The translations under genes and the position numbers were made by a program. Below, piece by piece: positions 8,665 through 18,460 of a stretch of DNA of 55,214 nt (positions within the stretch are counted from its first letter, which is position 1; every line of letters begins with the position of its first letter). Below the pieces are notes generated by a model. It ran no database searches. It was not told the origin of the DNA and was given only the letters and a program-made list of their open reading frames with translations. This stretch comes from Paracoccus sp. PAMC 22219. Lineage in GTDB: Bacteria > Pseudomonadota > Alphaproteobacteria > Rhodobacterales > Rhodobacteraceae. The stretch covers positions 1-55,214 of the forward strand of contig NZ_BBPH01000076.1 of the NCBI RefSeq assembly GCF_000787695.1, written 5' to 3'.

Positions 8665-9876
8665 ATGCGGATCATAGGCCTCGATGCAGCGCGCAGTCTG
8701 GCGATCGTTCTGGCGATGTCGTCGCATGTCTATGCCGATATCGGGCTTGGCGCCTATATCCCTGATCATGTCGCGCGCATTGCATGGTTCTTTTTCCAGA
8801 TCGCAACGCCGACCTTCATCCTGCTGTTCGGGACCATGCTGGAGGTCGTCTATCGACCCCGCTGGACCACGCCGCAGGCCCGGCAACAGGTGGCGACACG
8901 GCTTCTGTCCCGGGCCCTTCAATGCTGGGTCCTGTACGCGCTGACGATCCTTGCGCTGACCCTGACCGAGGACGGCTATTCGGTACCCTACAGCATCGCC
9001 ACGATCCTGTTCATGGGCAACTCGCCCTATACCGAGATCCTGAAGTTCTATGCCGTCGTTCTTGCATTCGCCCCGATCCTGCTGTGGATCCGCGGGCGGG
9101 TGGGGCTATGGCCGCTGGTGGTCGCCGCCATCCCCTATCAGGCGGCGTGGCCACTGCTGAGCGCTTTGCCGGATATTCAGGGCGATCTGGGGGCGCCGAC
9201 GCCTGTCGCAAGCCTGGTCCAGTTTCTGACCGGGTTTGGCGACCTGCCCTTGGCGGGTCCATCCATCCTTCATGGTCTGACGCTGGTCATCGTCGGGCAG
9301 TGGCTGGGCCGCTATCTGACCGGCAGTTCGCCGAACGGGCTGCAGGCGCTTGATCCGTCAACCGACCCGGGTTTCGGGCGACGGGTTCGCACCTTGCTGA
9401 TCGGCGGCGCGGCAGTGGCGCTGATCGGTGGGCTGTTCGTGACCGAAGAGACGATCGTCGGGTTGTCGAGTGGAAGCCTCCGCAAGGACAGCCATCCGTT
9501 GTATTTCGCGGCGGGCATCCTGTCGGCGACATTGATGACGCTGCTGTTCGTCTGGCTGATCGACATCCGAAAGGTGGGGCGCACGGACCATTGGACGCGC
9601 GCGACGTTCTTTGGCCGAACAAGCATGTTCACCTTTGCATGGGGGAATATCCTGCTGTATCTGCTGCGCCCCGCTCCGGCCGATGGGGTGGCTGCACTGA
9701 CATGGACCGTCGTGTTGCTGACGGCGATCGGCGCGATGAGCTTTGGGTTCGACCTGGCCGCACGTCGTTCGACACTGGCCGCGGCAGCGCTGAAACGCCT
9801 CAGGATGCCCGCCGATCGGATAGCCGCACGGCTGCTGTGGGTGACACGCGGTGGAAGGTCCGTGCTGCCTCTGTAG
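8665..9876 (+). CDS. Multi-pass membrane protein, acyltransferase-3/OpgC-like
   Basis: The 403-residue protein has about ten hydrophobic segments. It opens with 'GLDAARSLAIVLAMSSHVYAD', reminiscent of the start of acyltransferase-3, OpgC and DUF1624 membrane acyltransferases, where a histidine in the first membrane helix is typical. These families transfer acyl or succinyl groups to sugars or other surface molecules. The acceptor cannot be predicted here and no partner genes are adjacent. It stands alone, divergent from DUF3140 and convergent with the EamA transporter (two bases between stops). The family call is moderate; a general polytopic protein of unknown function is the alternative. 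Confidence 0.6.
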   Translation: MRIIGLDAARSLAIVLAMSSHVYADIGLGAYIPDHVARIAWFFFQIATPTFILLFGTMLEVVYRPRWTTPQARQQVATRLLSRALQCWVLYALTILALTLTEDGYSVPYSIATILFMGNSPYTEILKFYAVVLAFAPILLWIRGRVGLWPLVVAAIPYQAAWPLLSALPDIQGDLGAPTPVASLVQFLTGFGDLPLAGPSILHGLTLVIVGQWLGRYLTGSSPNGLQALDPSTDPGFGRRVRTLLIGGAAVALIGGLFVTEETIVGLSSGSLRKDSHPLYFAAGILSATLMTLLFVWLIDIRKVGRTDHWTRATFFGRTSMFTFAWGNILLYLLRPAPADGVAALTWTVVLLTAIGAMSFGFDLAARRSTLAAAALKRLRMPADRIAARLLWVTRGGRSVLPL

Positions 9877-9878
9877 CG

Positions 9879-10787
9879 TCAGATCTTGGTGGCGCTGACC
9901 GGCGGTGTGACGGTGCGGGCGCGGATGCGGGCCTCGCGCCAGGTGATATAGCTGATCGCCCCGATCATCAGCCCGCCGCCCAGGATCACCCAAGGGTCCA
10001 GCGGTTCATGGAAGATCAGGACGCCGACTAGGCTGGCCCAGATCAACTGCAGAAAAGTCACCGGTTGCGTGACCGTCAGCGGCGCTGCGGCGAATGCCCG
10101 CGTCATCGTGTAATGCCCAAGCGTGGCAAAGACCGCGACCAGCGCCAGCCAGCCCAGTTGACCCATCGTCGGCGGCACCCATTGCGCGATGGCCAGCGGC
10201 GCCAGCCCGACGGACACGGTCAACGACATCATCGCCACCACCACCGCCGCAGGTACCCGGTCCGACAGCCGCTTGGCGATCAGATAGGACAGCCCGAACG
10301 CGACCGAGGCCAGCACCTGGCTCAGATGTCCGGGGTCCAGTTCCCGCAGGCCGGGCCGCAGCACCACCAGCGCGCCCAACAGCGCCACCCCCACCGCCGC
10401 GATCCGGCGCGAGGCCAGCCGTTCCCCCATGAACAGCGCCGCGCAGATGGTCACGATGATGGGGTTCAGGAAACCGATGGCCGTCACCTCGGCCACGGTG
10501 ATGCGCGACATGGCATAGAACCACGCGACCACCGCCACCACGTGCAGCGCGCCGCGCAGGGCGAACAGCCCCCAGATCCCGCGCGAAAAGCCGCCCCGCA
10601 GGGCGCTTGCGATGACCGGGGCCAGGAACACCATGCCGAACAGAAAGCGGATGAAGGCCGCCTGCGACGCGGGCAGCGCGCCGTCCAGCCCGCGCACGAT
10701 GGTATTGACCGCGACAAAGCACAGCCCCGTCGCCAGCATCCATCCGATGCCGATCATGTCGCGGCGTGTGTCGCTTTGCATCTGCAT
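9879..10787 (-). CDS. EamA/DMT family transporter
   Basis: The protein has 302 residues from the chosen start, two EamA repeats of about five helices each and ten predicted helices in total. It contains 'MLATGLCFVAVNTIVRGL' in the first helix and 'TQPVTFLQLIWASLVGVLIF' near the end. The drug/metabolite transporter superfamily usually exports amino acids, nucleotides precursors or other metabolites; substrate is unknown here. The start could be 10787 or the ATG two codons later; longer forms up to 10874 add only basic residues. It lies about 100 bases downstream of yebC on the same strand. Confidence 0.82.
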   Translation of the reverse strand: MQMQSDTRRDMIGIGWMLATGLCFVAVNTIVRGLDGALPASQAAFIRFLFGMVFLAPVIASALRGGFSRGIWGLFALRGALHVVAVVAWFYAMSRITVAEVTAIGFLNPIIVTICAALFMGERLASRRIAAVGVALLGALVVLRPGLRELDPGHLSQVLASVAFGLSYLIAKRLSDRVPAAVVVAMMSLTVSVGLAPLAIAQWVPPTMGQLGWLALVAVFATLGHYTMTRAFAAAPLTVTQPVTFLQLIWASLVGVLIFHEPLDPWVILGGGLMIGAISYITWREARIRARTVTPPVSATKI

Positions 10788-10886
10788 GATCTGCAATTGC
10801 CGCCTTTCCCGGCGGCGCGCAAGGCGCAAAACGCAAAGGCGGGCCGCCCCCCGATGGGAACGGCCCGCCCGCATGCAAAGCGCCGC

Positions 10887-11630
10887 TTACAGCTGCGCTG
10901 CGACCTCTTCCGAGATGTCGAAATTGCCGGTGACGGTCTGGACGTCGTCGTCGTCCTCCAGCGTGTCGATCAGGCGCATCAGCTTCTGCGCGGTCTCCAG
11001 GTCGGTGACCTCGGTCGGTGCCTGGGGCTTCCAGATCAGCTTGGCGGTGTCGGATTCGCCCAAGGACGCCTCCAGCGCGCTGGACACCTCGTTCAGGGCC
11101 GTGTCGGCGCAATAGATCCAGTGGCCTTCGTCATCGGATTCGACGTCGTCGGCACCTGCCTCCAGTGCGGCCAGCATGACCGTGTCGGCATCGCCCGCGG
11201 ATGCGGGATAGACGATCTCTCCGACCCGGTCGAACATGAAGCTGACCGAGCCGGTCTGGCCCATGTCGCCGCCCGACTTGGTGAAATAGCTGCGGACGTT
11301 CGACGCGGTGCGGTTGCGGTTGTCGGTCATCGCCTCGACCACCAGCGCGATGCCGTTGGGGCCGTAACCCTCATAGCGGATCTCGTCATAGCTTTCGGCG
11401 TCGCCGCCCTGCGATTTCTTGATGGCGCGGTCGATCACGTCCTTGGGGACGGATTTGACCTTGGCCTCTTTGACGGCCATGCGCAGCCGCGGGTTCTTTT
11501 CAGGATCGGGGTCGCCCATCTTGGCGGCGACGGTGATCTCTTTGGCCAGCTTGGAGAACAGCTTGGACCGCAGCTTGTCCTGCCGGCCCTTGCGGTGCTG
11601 GATGTTGGCCCATTTGGAATGCCCTGCCAT
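10887..11630 (-). CDS. yebC: YebC/PmpR family transcription/translation factor
   Basis: At 247 residues this is the normal family length. It begins with the hallmark '[18 protein letters not shown]' and contains '[19 protein letters not shown]'. YebC proteins are DNA-associated regulators in some bacteria, and related members have been linked to resolving ribosome stalling. The start at 11630 is fixed by the conserved N terminus; the open frame continues far upstream without resemblance to the family. It is a housekeeping gene with no functional link to neighbours. Confidence 0.95.
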   Translation of the reverse strand: MAGHSKWANIQHRKGRQDKLRSKLFSKLAKEITVAAKMGDPDPEKNPRLRMAVKEAKVKSVPKDVIDRAIKKSQGGDAESYDEIRYEGYGPNGIALVVEAMTDNRNRTASNVRSYFTKSGGDMGQTGSVSFMFDRVGEIVYPASAGDADTVMLAALEAGADDVESDDEGHWIYCADTALNEVSSALEASLGESDTAKLIWKPQAPTEVTDLETAQKLMRLIDTLEDDDDVQTVTGNFDISEEVAAQL

Positions 11631-11755
11631 GTCGGGTCGTCCTTCGTGCGGAAAACTGGAATATCGCCCGCTTCTAGTCCAGCGGGCACCCCCATCGCAA
11701 TGCGAAACGCGGCCCCGGGGGGCCGCGCGGTGGTCGTCCGGTGGTTTGGCGCGCC

Positions 11756-11983
11756 TTACAGCGCGGCGGCACCGCCCAGGATGCGGCGCACTTCGCCGTC
11801 GCGGGTCAGGCCCTTTGCGGACAGTTCCGCGTCGGACAGCTGGCTCAGGCGGTTCAGCGCGCGCATCTGCGGGCTTGCCTCGGCCAGTGCGATCATGAAG
11901 CGACCCACGGCACGGAACGGTGCCAACAGCGAGCCAGCCGAGAAACCGGTGGATTTGTGATCGACAGAAGCGATGGTCGCCAT
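11756..11983 (-). CDS. DUF1127 small protein
   Basis: This 75-residue protein has a hydrophobic/amphipathic first half and the DUF1127 tail '[21 protein letters not shown]'. DUF1127 proteins are common short arginine-rich alphaproteobacterial proteins; some have been tied to phosphate, stress or RNA-related roles, but the function of this one is unknown. The start at 11983 is decided by a perfect AAGGAG eight bases upstream; an ATG at 12007 lies upstream of that site. It is monocistronic in appearance, with yebC 125 bases further on. Confidence 0.85.
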   Translation of the reverse strand: MATIASVDHKSTGFSAGSLLAPFRAVGRFMIALAEASPQMRALNRLSQLSDAELSAKGLTRDGEVRRILGGAAAL

Positions 11984-12052
11984 GTGGAAACTCCTTGCAT
12001 AGGACAAAGTCGTTTCCTCCCCTGTGCCCTAGATCGGAGTTCCAGGCCCCAA

Positions 12053-12092
12053 CCGCAACCGCCGATGCTGCATGGCAGCATTGCAGTTGCGG
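12053..12092. repeat. Composite inverted repeat between SLC13 gene and DUF1127 gene
   Basis: Outer arms 12053-12059 (CCGCAAC) and 12086-12092 (GTTGCGG) enclose inner arms ATGCTG and CAGCAT around a five-base loop. A competing pairing of CCGATGCTG (12062-12070) with the CAGCATCGG just downstream is also possible. It starts 14 bases past the SLC13 stop, so it may end or protect that transcript, but no T-tract follows. It could instead lie in the DUF1127 promoter region. Confidence 0.4.
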
Positions 12093-12105
12093 CAACAGCA
12101 TCGGG

Positions 12106-13890
12106 TCAGGGGACCAGCGGCCACAGGATGGGGATGATCAGGCAGGCCACGATCCCGCAGATGATGTCCAACGGCACACCAACCTTGACGAAGTCCGAGA
12201 ACCTGTAGCCCCCCGGCCCATAGACCATCATGTGCGTCTGATAGCCGATGGGCGTTGCGAACGCGACCGTGGCAGAGAACATGACCGCGACGACATAGGG
12301 GCGTGGATCGTGACCCAGGGTCGTGGCCAGCGCGATGGCGATAGGCGTCAGCAACACGGCGACCGCGTTGTTGGACAGCAGTTCGGTCAGCATCAGGCCC
12401 AGAAAATAGACCGCGATCAGCGTCAGGAAGGGCGGCAGCCCCATCAGATAGGGCGCGACGAAATCGACGATCAGGTTGACGGTGCCGGTATGTTCCAGCG
12501 CCTCGCCCACGGCCAGCATGGCAAAGATCATCGCCATCAGGCGACCGTCCACGAACGAGAACGCCTCTTCGGCATCGACGCAGCGGGTGATCAGGATCAC
12601 CGCCGCCGCCAGGAAGGACAGCGCCAGGATCGGCGCGACGTCCAGCGCGGCCAGCGTCACCACCGCCAGCAGGCAGATGATGGCGATGGGTGCGCGGTTG
12701 CGCCGATAGGCCCGCGCCGAGGGGCGCGAGACGTCGACCATCTCCATGTCGGTGGCCAGGCGGCCGATATCCTCGGGGGCGCCTTCCAGCAGCAGGGTGT
12801 CGCCCACGCGCACCACCAGGTCGTCCAGCTGGCGACCGATGTTCTGGTTTCGCCGATGGGCCGCCAGAACGTAGATGCCATAGCGCCGGCGCAGGCGCAG
12901 ATCGCCCAGACGCCGCCCGATCAGGTGGCAACCCGGAGAGATCAGCACCTCGACCGTCTCGGTCGCGACCGAGCCCAGCTTGTCCAGCATCTGCAGGTTC
13001 TTGTTGTCCAGCATCTCCAGCAGATCGGACATCTCCGACCGCAGCACGACCCGGTCACCGGGGGCCAGCACGACCTCGGGCAGGTTGCGGCGCAAAGACG
13101 CGTCGCCACGCAGGACGTCGATCAGCCGCACGGCGTCGCGCTTGAACAAGGCCACCTCGGTGACGTTCTGGCCGACCAGCGACGAATCCTCAGGGATCGC
13201 GACCTCGGTAAAGTACTTCATCTCGCGCCGCGCGCCCAGGAACCCGGCCAGCGAGGTGCGTTCGGGCAGCAGCTTGCGCCCGATCAGCAGGAAATAGACG
13301 ATGCCGGCCAGGGTGATGGCGATGCCCACGGGGGCGATCTCGAAGATGGTGAACGGCTCCATCCCGCGTTCGCGGGCGACGCCGTCGACCAGCAGGTTGG
13401 TCGAGGTGCCGATCAGCGAGATCATGCCCCCCATCAGCGTAAAATAACTTAGCGGCATCAGCAGCTTGGACGGGGTTGTTCCAAGACGCAGCGCCAGCTG
13501 GATGCAGATCGGGATCATCACCGCGACGACCGGCGTGTTGTTCATCACCGCCGATGCGACGATGACGAAACCAAACAGGCTGGCGATGGCCATCATCGGG
13601 TTGGTGTCGGCGCGGGCGGACACGATGCTGGACATCAGGTCCAGCGCCCCCGTCCGCATCAGCCCGCCCATCAGCAGGTACATGAACGCGATCGTCCAGG
13701 GCGCGGCGTTCGACAGCACCCCCGCCGCATCGTCGATCGGCAGCAGGCCCAGCACCATCATCGTCGCGGCCGACGCGATGGCAATGACCTCTGGCGGATG
13801 CTTTTCGCGGATGAACAGAAGAAACGTGATGCTGACGATGATCAGCATGGCAACGGAGGCGGTTGTACCGGTCAGTTCAAAGCCAAGCAT
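12106..13890 (-). CDS. SLC13-family permease with two TrkA-C (RCK_C) domains
   Basis: The 594-residue protein has an N-terminal membrane half (about 1-215), two soluble RCK_C regulatory domains in tandem (about 220-385; '[20 protein letters not shown]' and '[20 protein letters not shown]'), then the second membrane half with the SLC13 motif '[19 protein letters not shown]'. Such proteins are sodium- or proton-coupled carriers for divalent anions, often sulfate, dicarboxylates or arsenite. The TrkA-C insertion is typical of the SAC1/sulfate-like branch. Substrate is not deducible here: no sulfur genes are adjacent. A 102-base gap separates it from ymdB, which lies upstream on the same strand. 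Confidence 0.85.
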   Translation of the reverse strand: MLGFELTGTTASVAMLIIVSITFLLFIREKHPPEVIAIASAATMMVLGLLPIDDAAGVLSNAAPWTIAFMYLLMGGLMRTGALDLMSSIVSARADTNPMMAIASLFGFVIVASAVMNNTPVVAVMIPICIQLALRLGTTPSKLLMPLSYFTLMGGMISLIGTSTNLLVDGVARERGMEPFTIFEIAPVGIAITLAGIVYFLLIGRKLLPERTSLAGFLGARREMKYFTEVAIPEDSSLVGQNVTEVALFKRDAVRLIDVLRGDASLRRNLPEVVLAPGDRVVLRSEMSDLLEMLDNKNLQMLDKLGSVATETVEVLISPGCHLIGRRLGDLRLRRRYGIYVLAAHRRNQNIGRQLDDLVVRVGDTLLLEGAPEDIGRLATDMEMVDVSRPSARAYRRNRAPIAIICLLAVVTLAALDVAPILALSFLAAAVILITRCVDAEEAFSFVDGRLMAMIFAMLAVGEALEHTGTVNLIVDFVAPYLMGLPPFLTLIAVYFLGLMLTELLSNNAVAVLLTPIAIALATTLGHDPRPYVVAVMFSATVAFATPIGYQTHMMVYGPGGYRFSDFVKVGVPLDIICGIVACLIIPILWPLVP

Positions 13891-13992
13891 GAAGATCCTG
13901 TCTCGTCACACGGCCCGGATGCGGCCCCGACATCGGGGTGTAGAGCAGTTTTCCGCGCTGCCGCAAGCGAAAGTTGAGAAGATTATTCTCTG

Positions 13993-14808
13993 TCAGACCG
14001 GATGCGTCGCCGCCAGCCGACCGCCGTCGCGCACCGGCTGGACGCTGCGCGCCTGACCCGTGCGGTCGTCGGTTTCGACCAGAACGCCGGACAGCGTCGC
14101 CTCTCCCTCGGCGGGGACGAAGCGGTCGCGGACCATGCCGGTGATGAAGCGGCGCAGCGGCTCTGCCTTGTCCATGCCGATCACGCTGTCATAATCGCCG
14201 CACATGCCCGCATCGGTCAGGTAGGCAGTGCCGCGCGGCAGAACCTGCGCATCGGCGGTGGGAACGTGGGTGTGCGTGCCGACGACCAGGCTGGCGCGCC
14301 CGTCGCAGAAATGGCCCACGGCCATCTTTTCGCTGGTGGCCTCGGCGTGGATGTCGACCAGCGCCGCCTGGACCATGCCGCCCGGCGGATGGGCGCGCAG
14401 CACGCCGTCCAGCGCCGAGAACGGATCGTCATAGGGCCGCGACATGAACACCTGTCCCAGGGCCTGCACGATAAGCGCCTTGCGCCCGCGCTGGTCGCTG
14501 ATGATGGTGTGACCCCGGCCCGGCGCCTCGCGCGCAAAGTTCAGCGGGCGCACGATCCGCGGTTCGCGGTCGATGAAGGCCAGCATGTCCTTCTGGTCGA
14601 AGGCATGGTCGCCCAGCGTCAGGCAATCGGCCCCCGCCTCCAGCAACAGCTGCGCGTGGCCCGCGGTCAGGCCGCGCCCGCCGCTGGCGTTTTCCGAATT
14701 GACCACGACAAGGTCGGCCTTCAGCCGGGCGCGCAGCCCCGCCAGCCGTTCGGTGATCGCGCGACGGCCTGAACGGCCCATCACATCGCCAAGAAACAGA
14801 ATTTTCAT
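13993..14808 (-). CDS. YmdB-family metallophosphoesterase (TIGR00282)
   Basis: The 271-residue protein starts 'MKILFLGDVMGRSGR' and has the calcineurin-type metal motifs 'NSENASGGRG', 'TLGDHAFDQ', 'VDIHAEATSEK' and 'VVGTHTHVPTAD'. The family includes Bacillus YmdB, a 2',3'-cyclic nucleotide phosphodiesterase affecting biofilm and RNA metabolism. The exact role in alphaproteobacteria is not established. Length is typical. It stands alone, downstream of cspA and separated from it by that gene's terminator. Confidence 0.9.
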   Translation of the reverse strand: MKILFLGDVMGRSGRRAITERLAGLRARLKADLVVVNSENASGGRGLTAGHAQLLLEAGADCLTLGDHAFDQKDMLAFIDREPRIVRPLNFAREAPGRGHTIISDQRGRKALIVQALGQVFMSRPYDDPFSALDGVLRAHPPGGMVQAALVDIHAEATSEKMAVGHFCDGRASLVVGTHTHVPTADAQVLPRGTAYLTDAGMCGDYDSVIGMDKAEPLRRFITGMVRDRFVPAEGEATLSGVLVETDDRTGQARSVQPVRDGGRLAATHPV

Positions 14809-14855
14809 GGGGGTCTGCTATGCCAATCTGGGTGCGGCCTCAAGCGCGCACATGC

Positions 14856-14883
14856 AAAAAGGGCTGCCTTGCGGCAGCCCTTT
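14856..14883 (-). terminator. Intrinsic terminator of cspA
   Basis: Stem GGGCTGCC (14861-14868) pairs with GGCAGCCC (14873-14880) around TTGC. It is extended by AAA/TTT and followed on the minus strand by five T residues (A5 at 14856-14860 on the plus strand). It lies 26 bases after the cspA stop, a textbook intrinsic terminator. Confidence 0.9.
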
Positions 14884-14908
14884 CATATCGTCGCCGTAAG
14901 GCGTCGGA

Positions 14909-15115
14909 TCAGACGAACTGAACGTTCGTTGCCGATTCGCGACCGTCGCGGCCGCGCTCCAGCTCGAACGTCACCTTCTGGCCATCGGCCGGAGCCGACA
15001 GGCCCGCGCGCTCAAGAGCCGAGATGTGCAGGAAAACGTCCTGGCGGCCGCCTTCCGGTTGAATGAAGCCGAAGCCTTTGGTGCTGTTGAACCACTTCAC
15101 GGTGCCGTTGGCCAT
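14909..15115 (-). CDS. cspA: Cold-shock protein, CspA family
   Basis: This 68-residue single cold-shock domain protein has both RNA-binding motifs, RNP1 'KGFGFI' and RNP2 'DVFLHI', and the usual opening 'MANGTVKWFNSTKGFGFI'. It binds single-stranded RNA/DNA and acts as an RNA chaperone. Its ATG is preceded by AGGAGA. A likely promoter lies at 15234-15262, which would give a leader of roughly 110 bases, as is common for cold-shock mRNAs. A terminator follows. It is monocistronic. Whether this copy is cold-induced cannot be read from the sequence. Confidence 0.95.
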   Translation of the reverse strand: MANGTVKWFNSTKGFGFIQPEGGRQDVFLHISALERAGLSAPADGQKVTFELERGRDGRESATNVQFV

Positions 15116-15233
15116 CGTGAGATCTCCTGTCTTAGTGTTCCACCCGCAGTATGCGGTGGCTTGGCCGTCAGATTAACAAAGCAGACTGAAGGCAGAAGCA
15201 GACAGGATGCAGAGAATTTAACGTAGCCATGTC

Positions 15234-15262
15234 TAGATAGGGCAGACGGTTCCGGGATGCAA
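15234..15262 (-). promoter_or_regulatory. Candidate sigma-70 promoter of cspA
   Basis: On the minus strand TTGCAT (-35) is followed after exactly 17 bases by TATCTA (-10). It lies in the gap between tRNA-Thr and cspA, and transcription would start near 15227. Spacing and position are good; the boxes are only partial matches to the consensus. Confidence 0.45.
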
Positions 15263-15273
15263 GGGGAAGTTGG

Positions 15274-15345
15274 TGCCGGCTGAGGGATTTGAACCCCCGA
15301 CCCCCTGATTACAAATCAGACGCTCTACCACTGAGCTAAGCCGGC
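15274..15345 (-). tRNA. tRNA-Thr (anticodon TGT)
   Basis: The 72-base cloverleaf is complete: the 7-bp acceptor stem GCCGGCT/AGCCGGC is perfect. The D arm is GCTC/GAGC, the anticodon stem TCTGA/TCAGG holds the loop TTTGTAA (anticodon TGT), the T loop is TTCAAAT, and the discriminator base is A. The CCA end is not encoded. It decodes ACA. It is upstream of cspA on the same strand. Confidence 0.95.
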
Positions 15346-15388
15346 ATCGATGCCCGATTATCAAGCCGCCCCGTGCTGCGCAAGCGTG

Positions 15389-17076
15389 TCAGCGCCGTGC
15401 GCCGCCCAGATTGGTGCGGGCCAGCAGCGCGACCGCGGCCAGTCCCACGGCCATCACCAGAAGGGCGGCGGGGGCAGCATTGCCCAGATCCTCCAGGCTG
15501 GCGCGTTCGTGGGTGCGGGTGGCCAGCGTCTCGAAGTTGAAGGGGCGCAGCAGCAGGGTCGCGGGCAGCTCCTTGACGCAATCGACGAAGACCAGCAGCA
15601 GCGCCGCCCCACCGACCCGCGCATCATCGGCAGATAGACCGCGCGCAGCACGCCCGCATTGTCGCGCCCCAGCGACCGCGCCGCCATCGGCAGCGACGGC
15701 GGCACCCGCGTGAAGGCCGCGTCGATGGCCCCCTGCCCGATGGCAAAGAACCGCACCAGATAGGCCAGCACGATGGCCGTGCCCGTCCCCGTCAGGATCA
15801 GCCCCGGATCGGTGCCTGTCACCGCCAGCCATGCGTCCGCGACTCGGTGATCCAGCGCCGCCAGCGGGATCAGCAGCCCCACCGCCAGCACCGCCCCCGG
15901 CGCGGCATAGCCGATGGTCGTGACCGGCATCAGCAGACGCGGCAGCGCGCGGCCCGACAGGCGCGTGCCATAGACCATGATCAGTGCCATCAGCACCGTC
16001 AGCACCGCGGCGATCCCGCCCAGTGACACCGTGTGCCACGCCGCCCGCACCAGCCCCGGCGACAGCCACCCCTGCGGATAGGCCAGCGCATAGGTCGCGA
16101 TCACCCCCACCGGCAGCACGAACCCCATCGCAAAGGGCAGCGCGCAGGCCAAGGTCGCCGCGATCCCCGGTAGCGCGCGCAGACGCTGACGCTGGATCGG
16201 GCGCGGCTGACGGGCGCTTTGGTGATAGCGCGCATTGCGGCGCGCGAAACGTTCCCACAGCGACAGCAGCACGATGATGGCCAGCATCGCGCAGGCGATC
16301 TGCGCCGCCCCGCCCGCGTTCCGGCGCTCCAGCCAGGTGGTGAAGATGCCGGTGTTCAGGGTCTGCACCCCGAAATAGCTGACGACGCCGTAATCGGCGA
16401 CCGCCTCCATCATCGCGATGGCGGACCCCGCGACGATGGCCGGGCGCGCCAGCGGCAGGCCCACGCGGGCGAACAGGCCCCACGGCCCGGTGCCCAAGGC
16501 GCGCGCGACCTCGTATGCGCTGCCCGACTGTTCGTGCAGCGCGGCGCGCGTCAACAGATAGACGTATGGATACAGCGCGGACGCCAGAACCACGATCGCC
16601 GCCTCCAGCGATCGGATGCGCGGGAACCAGTAGTCGCGGGCCGTCTCCCACCCGAACCAGCCGCGCAGGGCGATCTGGACCGGTCCGGAATAATCCAGGA
16701 AATCCGCGAGCGCATAGGCGCCGATATAGGCGGGCACCGCCAGGGGCAGCAGCAGCAGCCATTGCAGCACGCCGCGCCCCGGAAAATCGTACATGCTGAC
16801 CAGCCACGCGGACCCGGTCCCCATCGCCGCCGCCAGCAGGCCCGTGCCCACCGCCAGCGCGACCGTATTCCCGAAATAGCGGGGCATGACGCTGGACAGC
16901 AGATGCGGCCAGATGTTGTCGGTGGGGTTCAGCGCCAGCCAGACGACCGACAGGACCGGCATCAGCACCAGTCCCGCGACCAGCACGGCGGCGACCGACC
17001 ATCCGCGTCCGCCCCCCTGGCGCAGGGCGTGGTCGTGACGGCGGCTGCGGGTCGGGTCTGGGGCTGTCCGGGTCAT
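15389..17076 (-). CDS. Iron(III)-type ABC transporter permease, two-domain FbpB-like (one apparent frameshift)
   Basis: A fused two-permease protein of about 562 residues, with two copies of the binding-protein-dependent permease fold. The second half carries 'DCVKELPATLLLRPFNFETL', a hallmark of FbpB/HitB/ThiP-like iron and thiamine permeases. The frame breaks in the C4 run at 15607-15610 (G4 on the coding strand): without correction the last 70 residues become a nonsense Cys/Ser/Arg-rich tail, while one extra G restores 'GGAALLLVFVDCVKELP'. Start 17076 (MTRTAPDPTR) precedes the first helix by about 30 residues. No binding protein or ATPase is adjacent, so the rest of the transporter must lie elsewhere. 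Ferric iron is the likeliest substrate by family. Confidence 0.82.
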
Positions 17077-17191
17077 GCCCAAGGGCGATATGCCAAAGCG
17101 GTTTGACTGTCCACGCCGGACGGTTAATCTGCGCGGCACACGCAGGACGGGATTACCCGCCGCAAAGACAAGAAAAGACGGGACAGTTCAG

Positions 17192-18066
17192 ATGCAGATG
17201 GTTTTCCACCTGGGGGTGCACGGCACCGACCGCGACCGCCTGCTCAAGACGCTGCTGAACAACCGGGCCGCCTGCAGGGCGTGGGCACCGAGGTCGTGAC
17301 CCCGAACCGTCATCGCGGCCTGTTCGACGAGGCGCTGGCCTCGCTGAACGGCGGCACTGCCACGGCCGAGATGGAACAGATCATGCTGGACGCGATGCTG
17401 GAGAGCGACGACCCCAAGCGGATCGTGATGTCCACCTCGACCTTCATGGGCGCGCCGGGGCGGGCTGTGGGCCGCGAGGGGCTGTATCCGCAGATCGGCA
17501 TGCGCGCCGCGGCGCTGTCGCGGCTGTTCCCGTCGGCGCGCACCGAATTCTTCGTGGCGATGCGCAACCCCGCGACCCTGCTGGCCGAGGTCCTGCCCCA
17601 GTTCGGCGGCGGCGGATACGACGACCTGATGCAGGGCAACCACCCGCTGCAACTGCGCTGGCGGCTGGCGATCCAGAAGCTGGTGCGATCGGTGCAGGGC
17701 CGCCGCTTGGTCCTGTGGTGCCACGAGGACGTGCCGCTGATCTGGCCCGAGGTGGTGCGGCTGATCGGCGCATTGCCCGACGGCGTGCCGCTGGCGGGCA
17801 ACATGCCCTACATGTACGACCTGCTGGGCGCGTCCGGAATGGAGAAGCTGCGCGCCGCGATGGCGGGCCGCGACCAGACCAACGTCGCGCAGCGCCGCCA
17901 GATCTATTCCGAGGTGCTGGCGGCACATGCCCTGCCGGAGGTATTGGACCAGACCATCGACCTGCCGGGCTGGACGCAGGAGCTGGTGGATCAGGTGACC
18001 GAGAACTACCGCGCCGACGTGGCCGAGATCGCGGTCCTGCCCGGGGTCGAATTCATCCTGCCCTAG
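17192..18066 (+). CDS. Unrecognised conserved-looking protein (one apparent frameshift)
   Basis: I do not recognise the family. The first 27 residues ('MQMVFHLGVHGTDRDRLLKT') read in one frame and the remaining 260 or so in the next. One missing C near 17271-17272 joins them as 'NNRAALQGVGTEVVTPNRHR', giving 291 residues. The 'FHLGVHGTDRDRLLKTL' opening, followed by an Arg-rich strand and 'VAMRNPATLL', is loosely like sulfotransferase/P-loop folds, but no clear PAPS or Walker motif is visible. No signal peptide or membrane segment is seen. An ACGGGA ribosome site precedes the ATG. It is divergent from the iron permease gene and convergent with gapR. Confidence 0.7.
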
Positions 18067-18084
18067 GGCCGCGGAAGGCGGCCC
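18066..18084. terminator. Hairpin at convergent gene junction
   Basis: GGGCCGC (18066-18072) pairs perfectly with GCGGCCC (18078-18084) around GGAAG, right at the stop codon of the plus-strand gene and 14 bases beyond the gapR stop. A bidirectional terminator is possible, though there is no T-tract. Confidence 0.35.
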
Positions 18085-18097
18085 CAGGGCGGCGTCG

Positions 18098-18349
18098 TCA
18101 GACCATCCCCAGGGCGGCCTTGTACATGTCCAGGATCGCCTCTTCCTCGGCGATGTCGTCCTTGTCGCGGCGGCGCAGGGCGATGATCTGCTTCATCACC
18201 TTGGTGTCGTATCCGCGGGCCTTGGCCTCGGCCATCACCTCTTTCTGGCGTTCGGCGATGTCCTTCTTTTCGGCCTCAAGCTGCTCGAACTGTTCGATGA
18301 ACTGGCGCAGTTCGTCCGCGGCCACCCCGTAAGCTTGATCGTCCTGCAT
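18098..18349 (-). CDS. gapR: GapR-like nucleoid protein (DUF2312)
   Basis: The 83-residue, coiled-coil-rich protein matches DUF2312/UPF0335: 'LRQFIEQFEQLEAEKKDIAE' then 'KARGYDTKVMKQIIALRRRD'. In Caulobacter, GapR is a nucleoid-associated protein that clamps overtwisted DNA ahead of replication forks and stimulates topoisomerases. The start at 18349 gives the family's normal length; the frame continues upstream without family sequence. It is monocistronic. Confidence 0.9.
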   Translation of the reverse strand: MQDDQAYGVAADELRQFIEQFEQLEAEKKDIAERQKEVMAEAKARGYDTKVMKQIIALRRRDKDDIAEEEAILDMYKAALGMV

Positions 18350-18460
18350 CGGATTCGTCCCTTCTTGCGCGTTTGCACCGGGTGTTAGGCGGTCTTGTTG
18401 CGGGGTGCAATCGCCGCTAGGGGACGGTCGCGAAACCCCGCTTTGCCCAAGGAGAAGACC

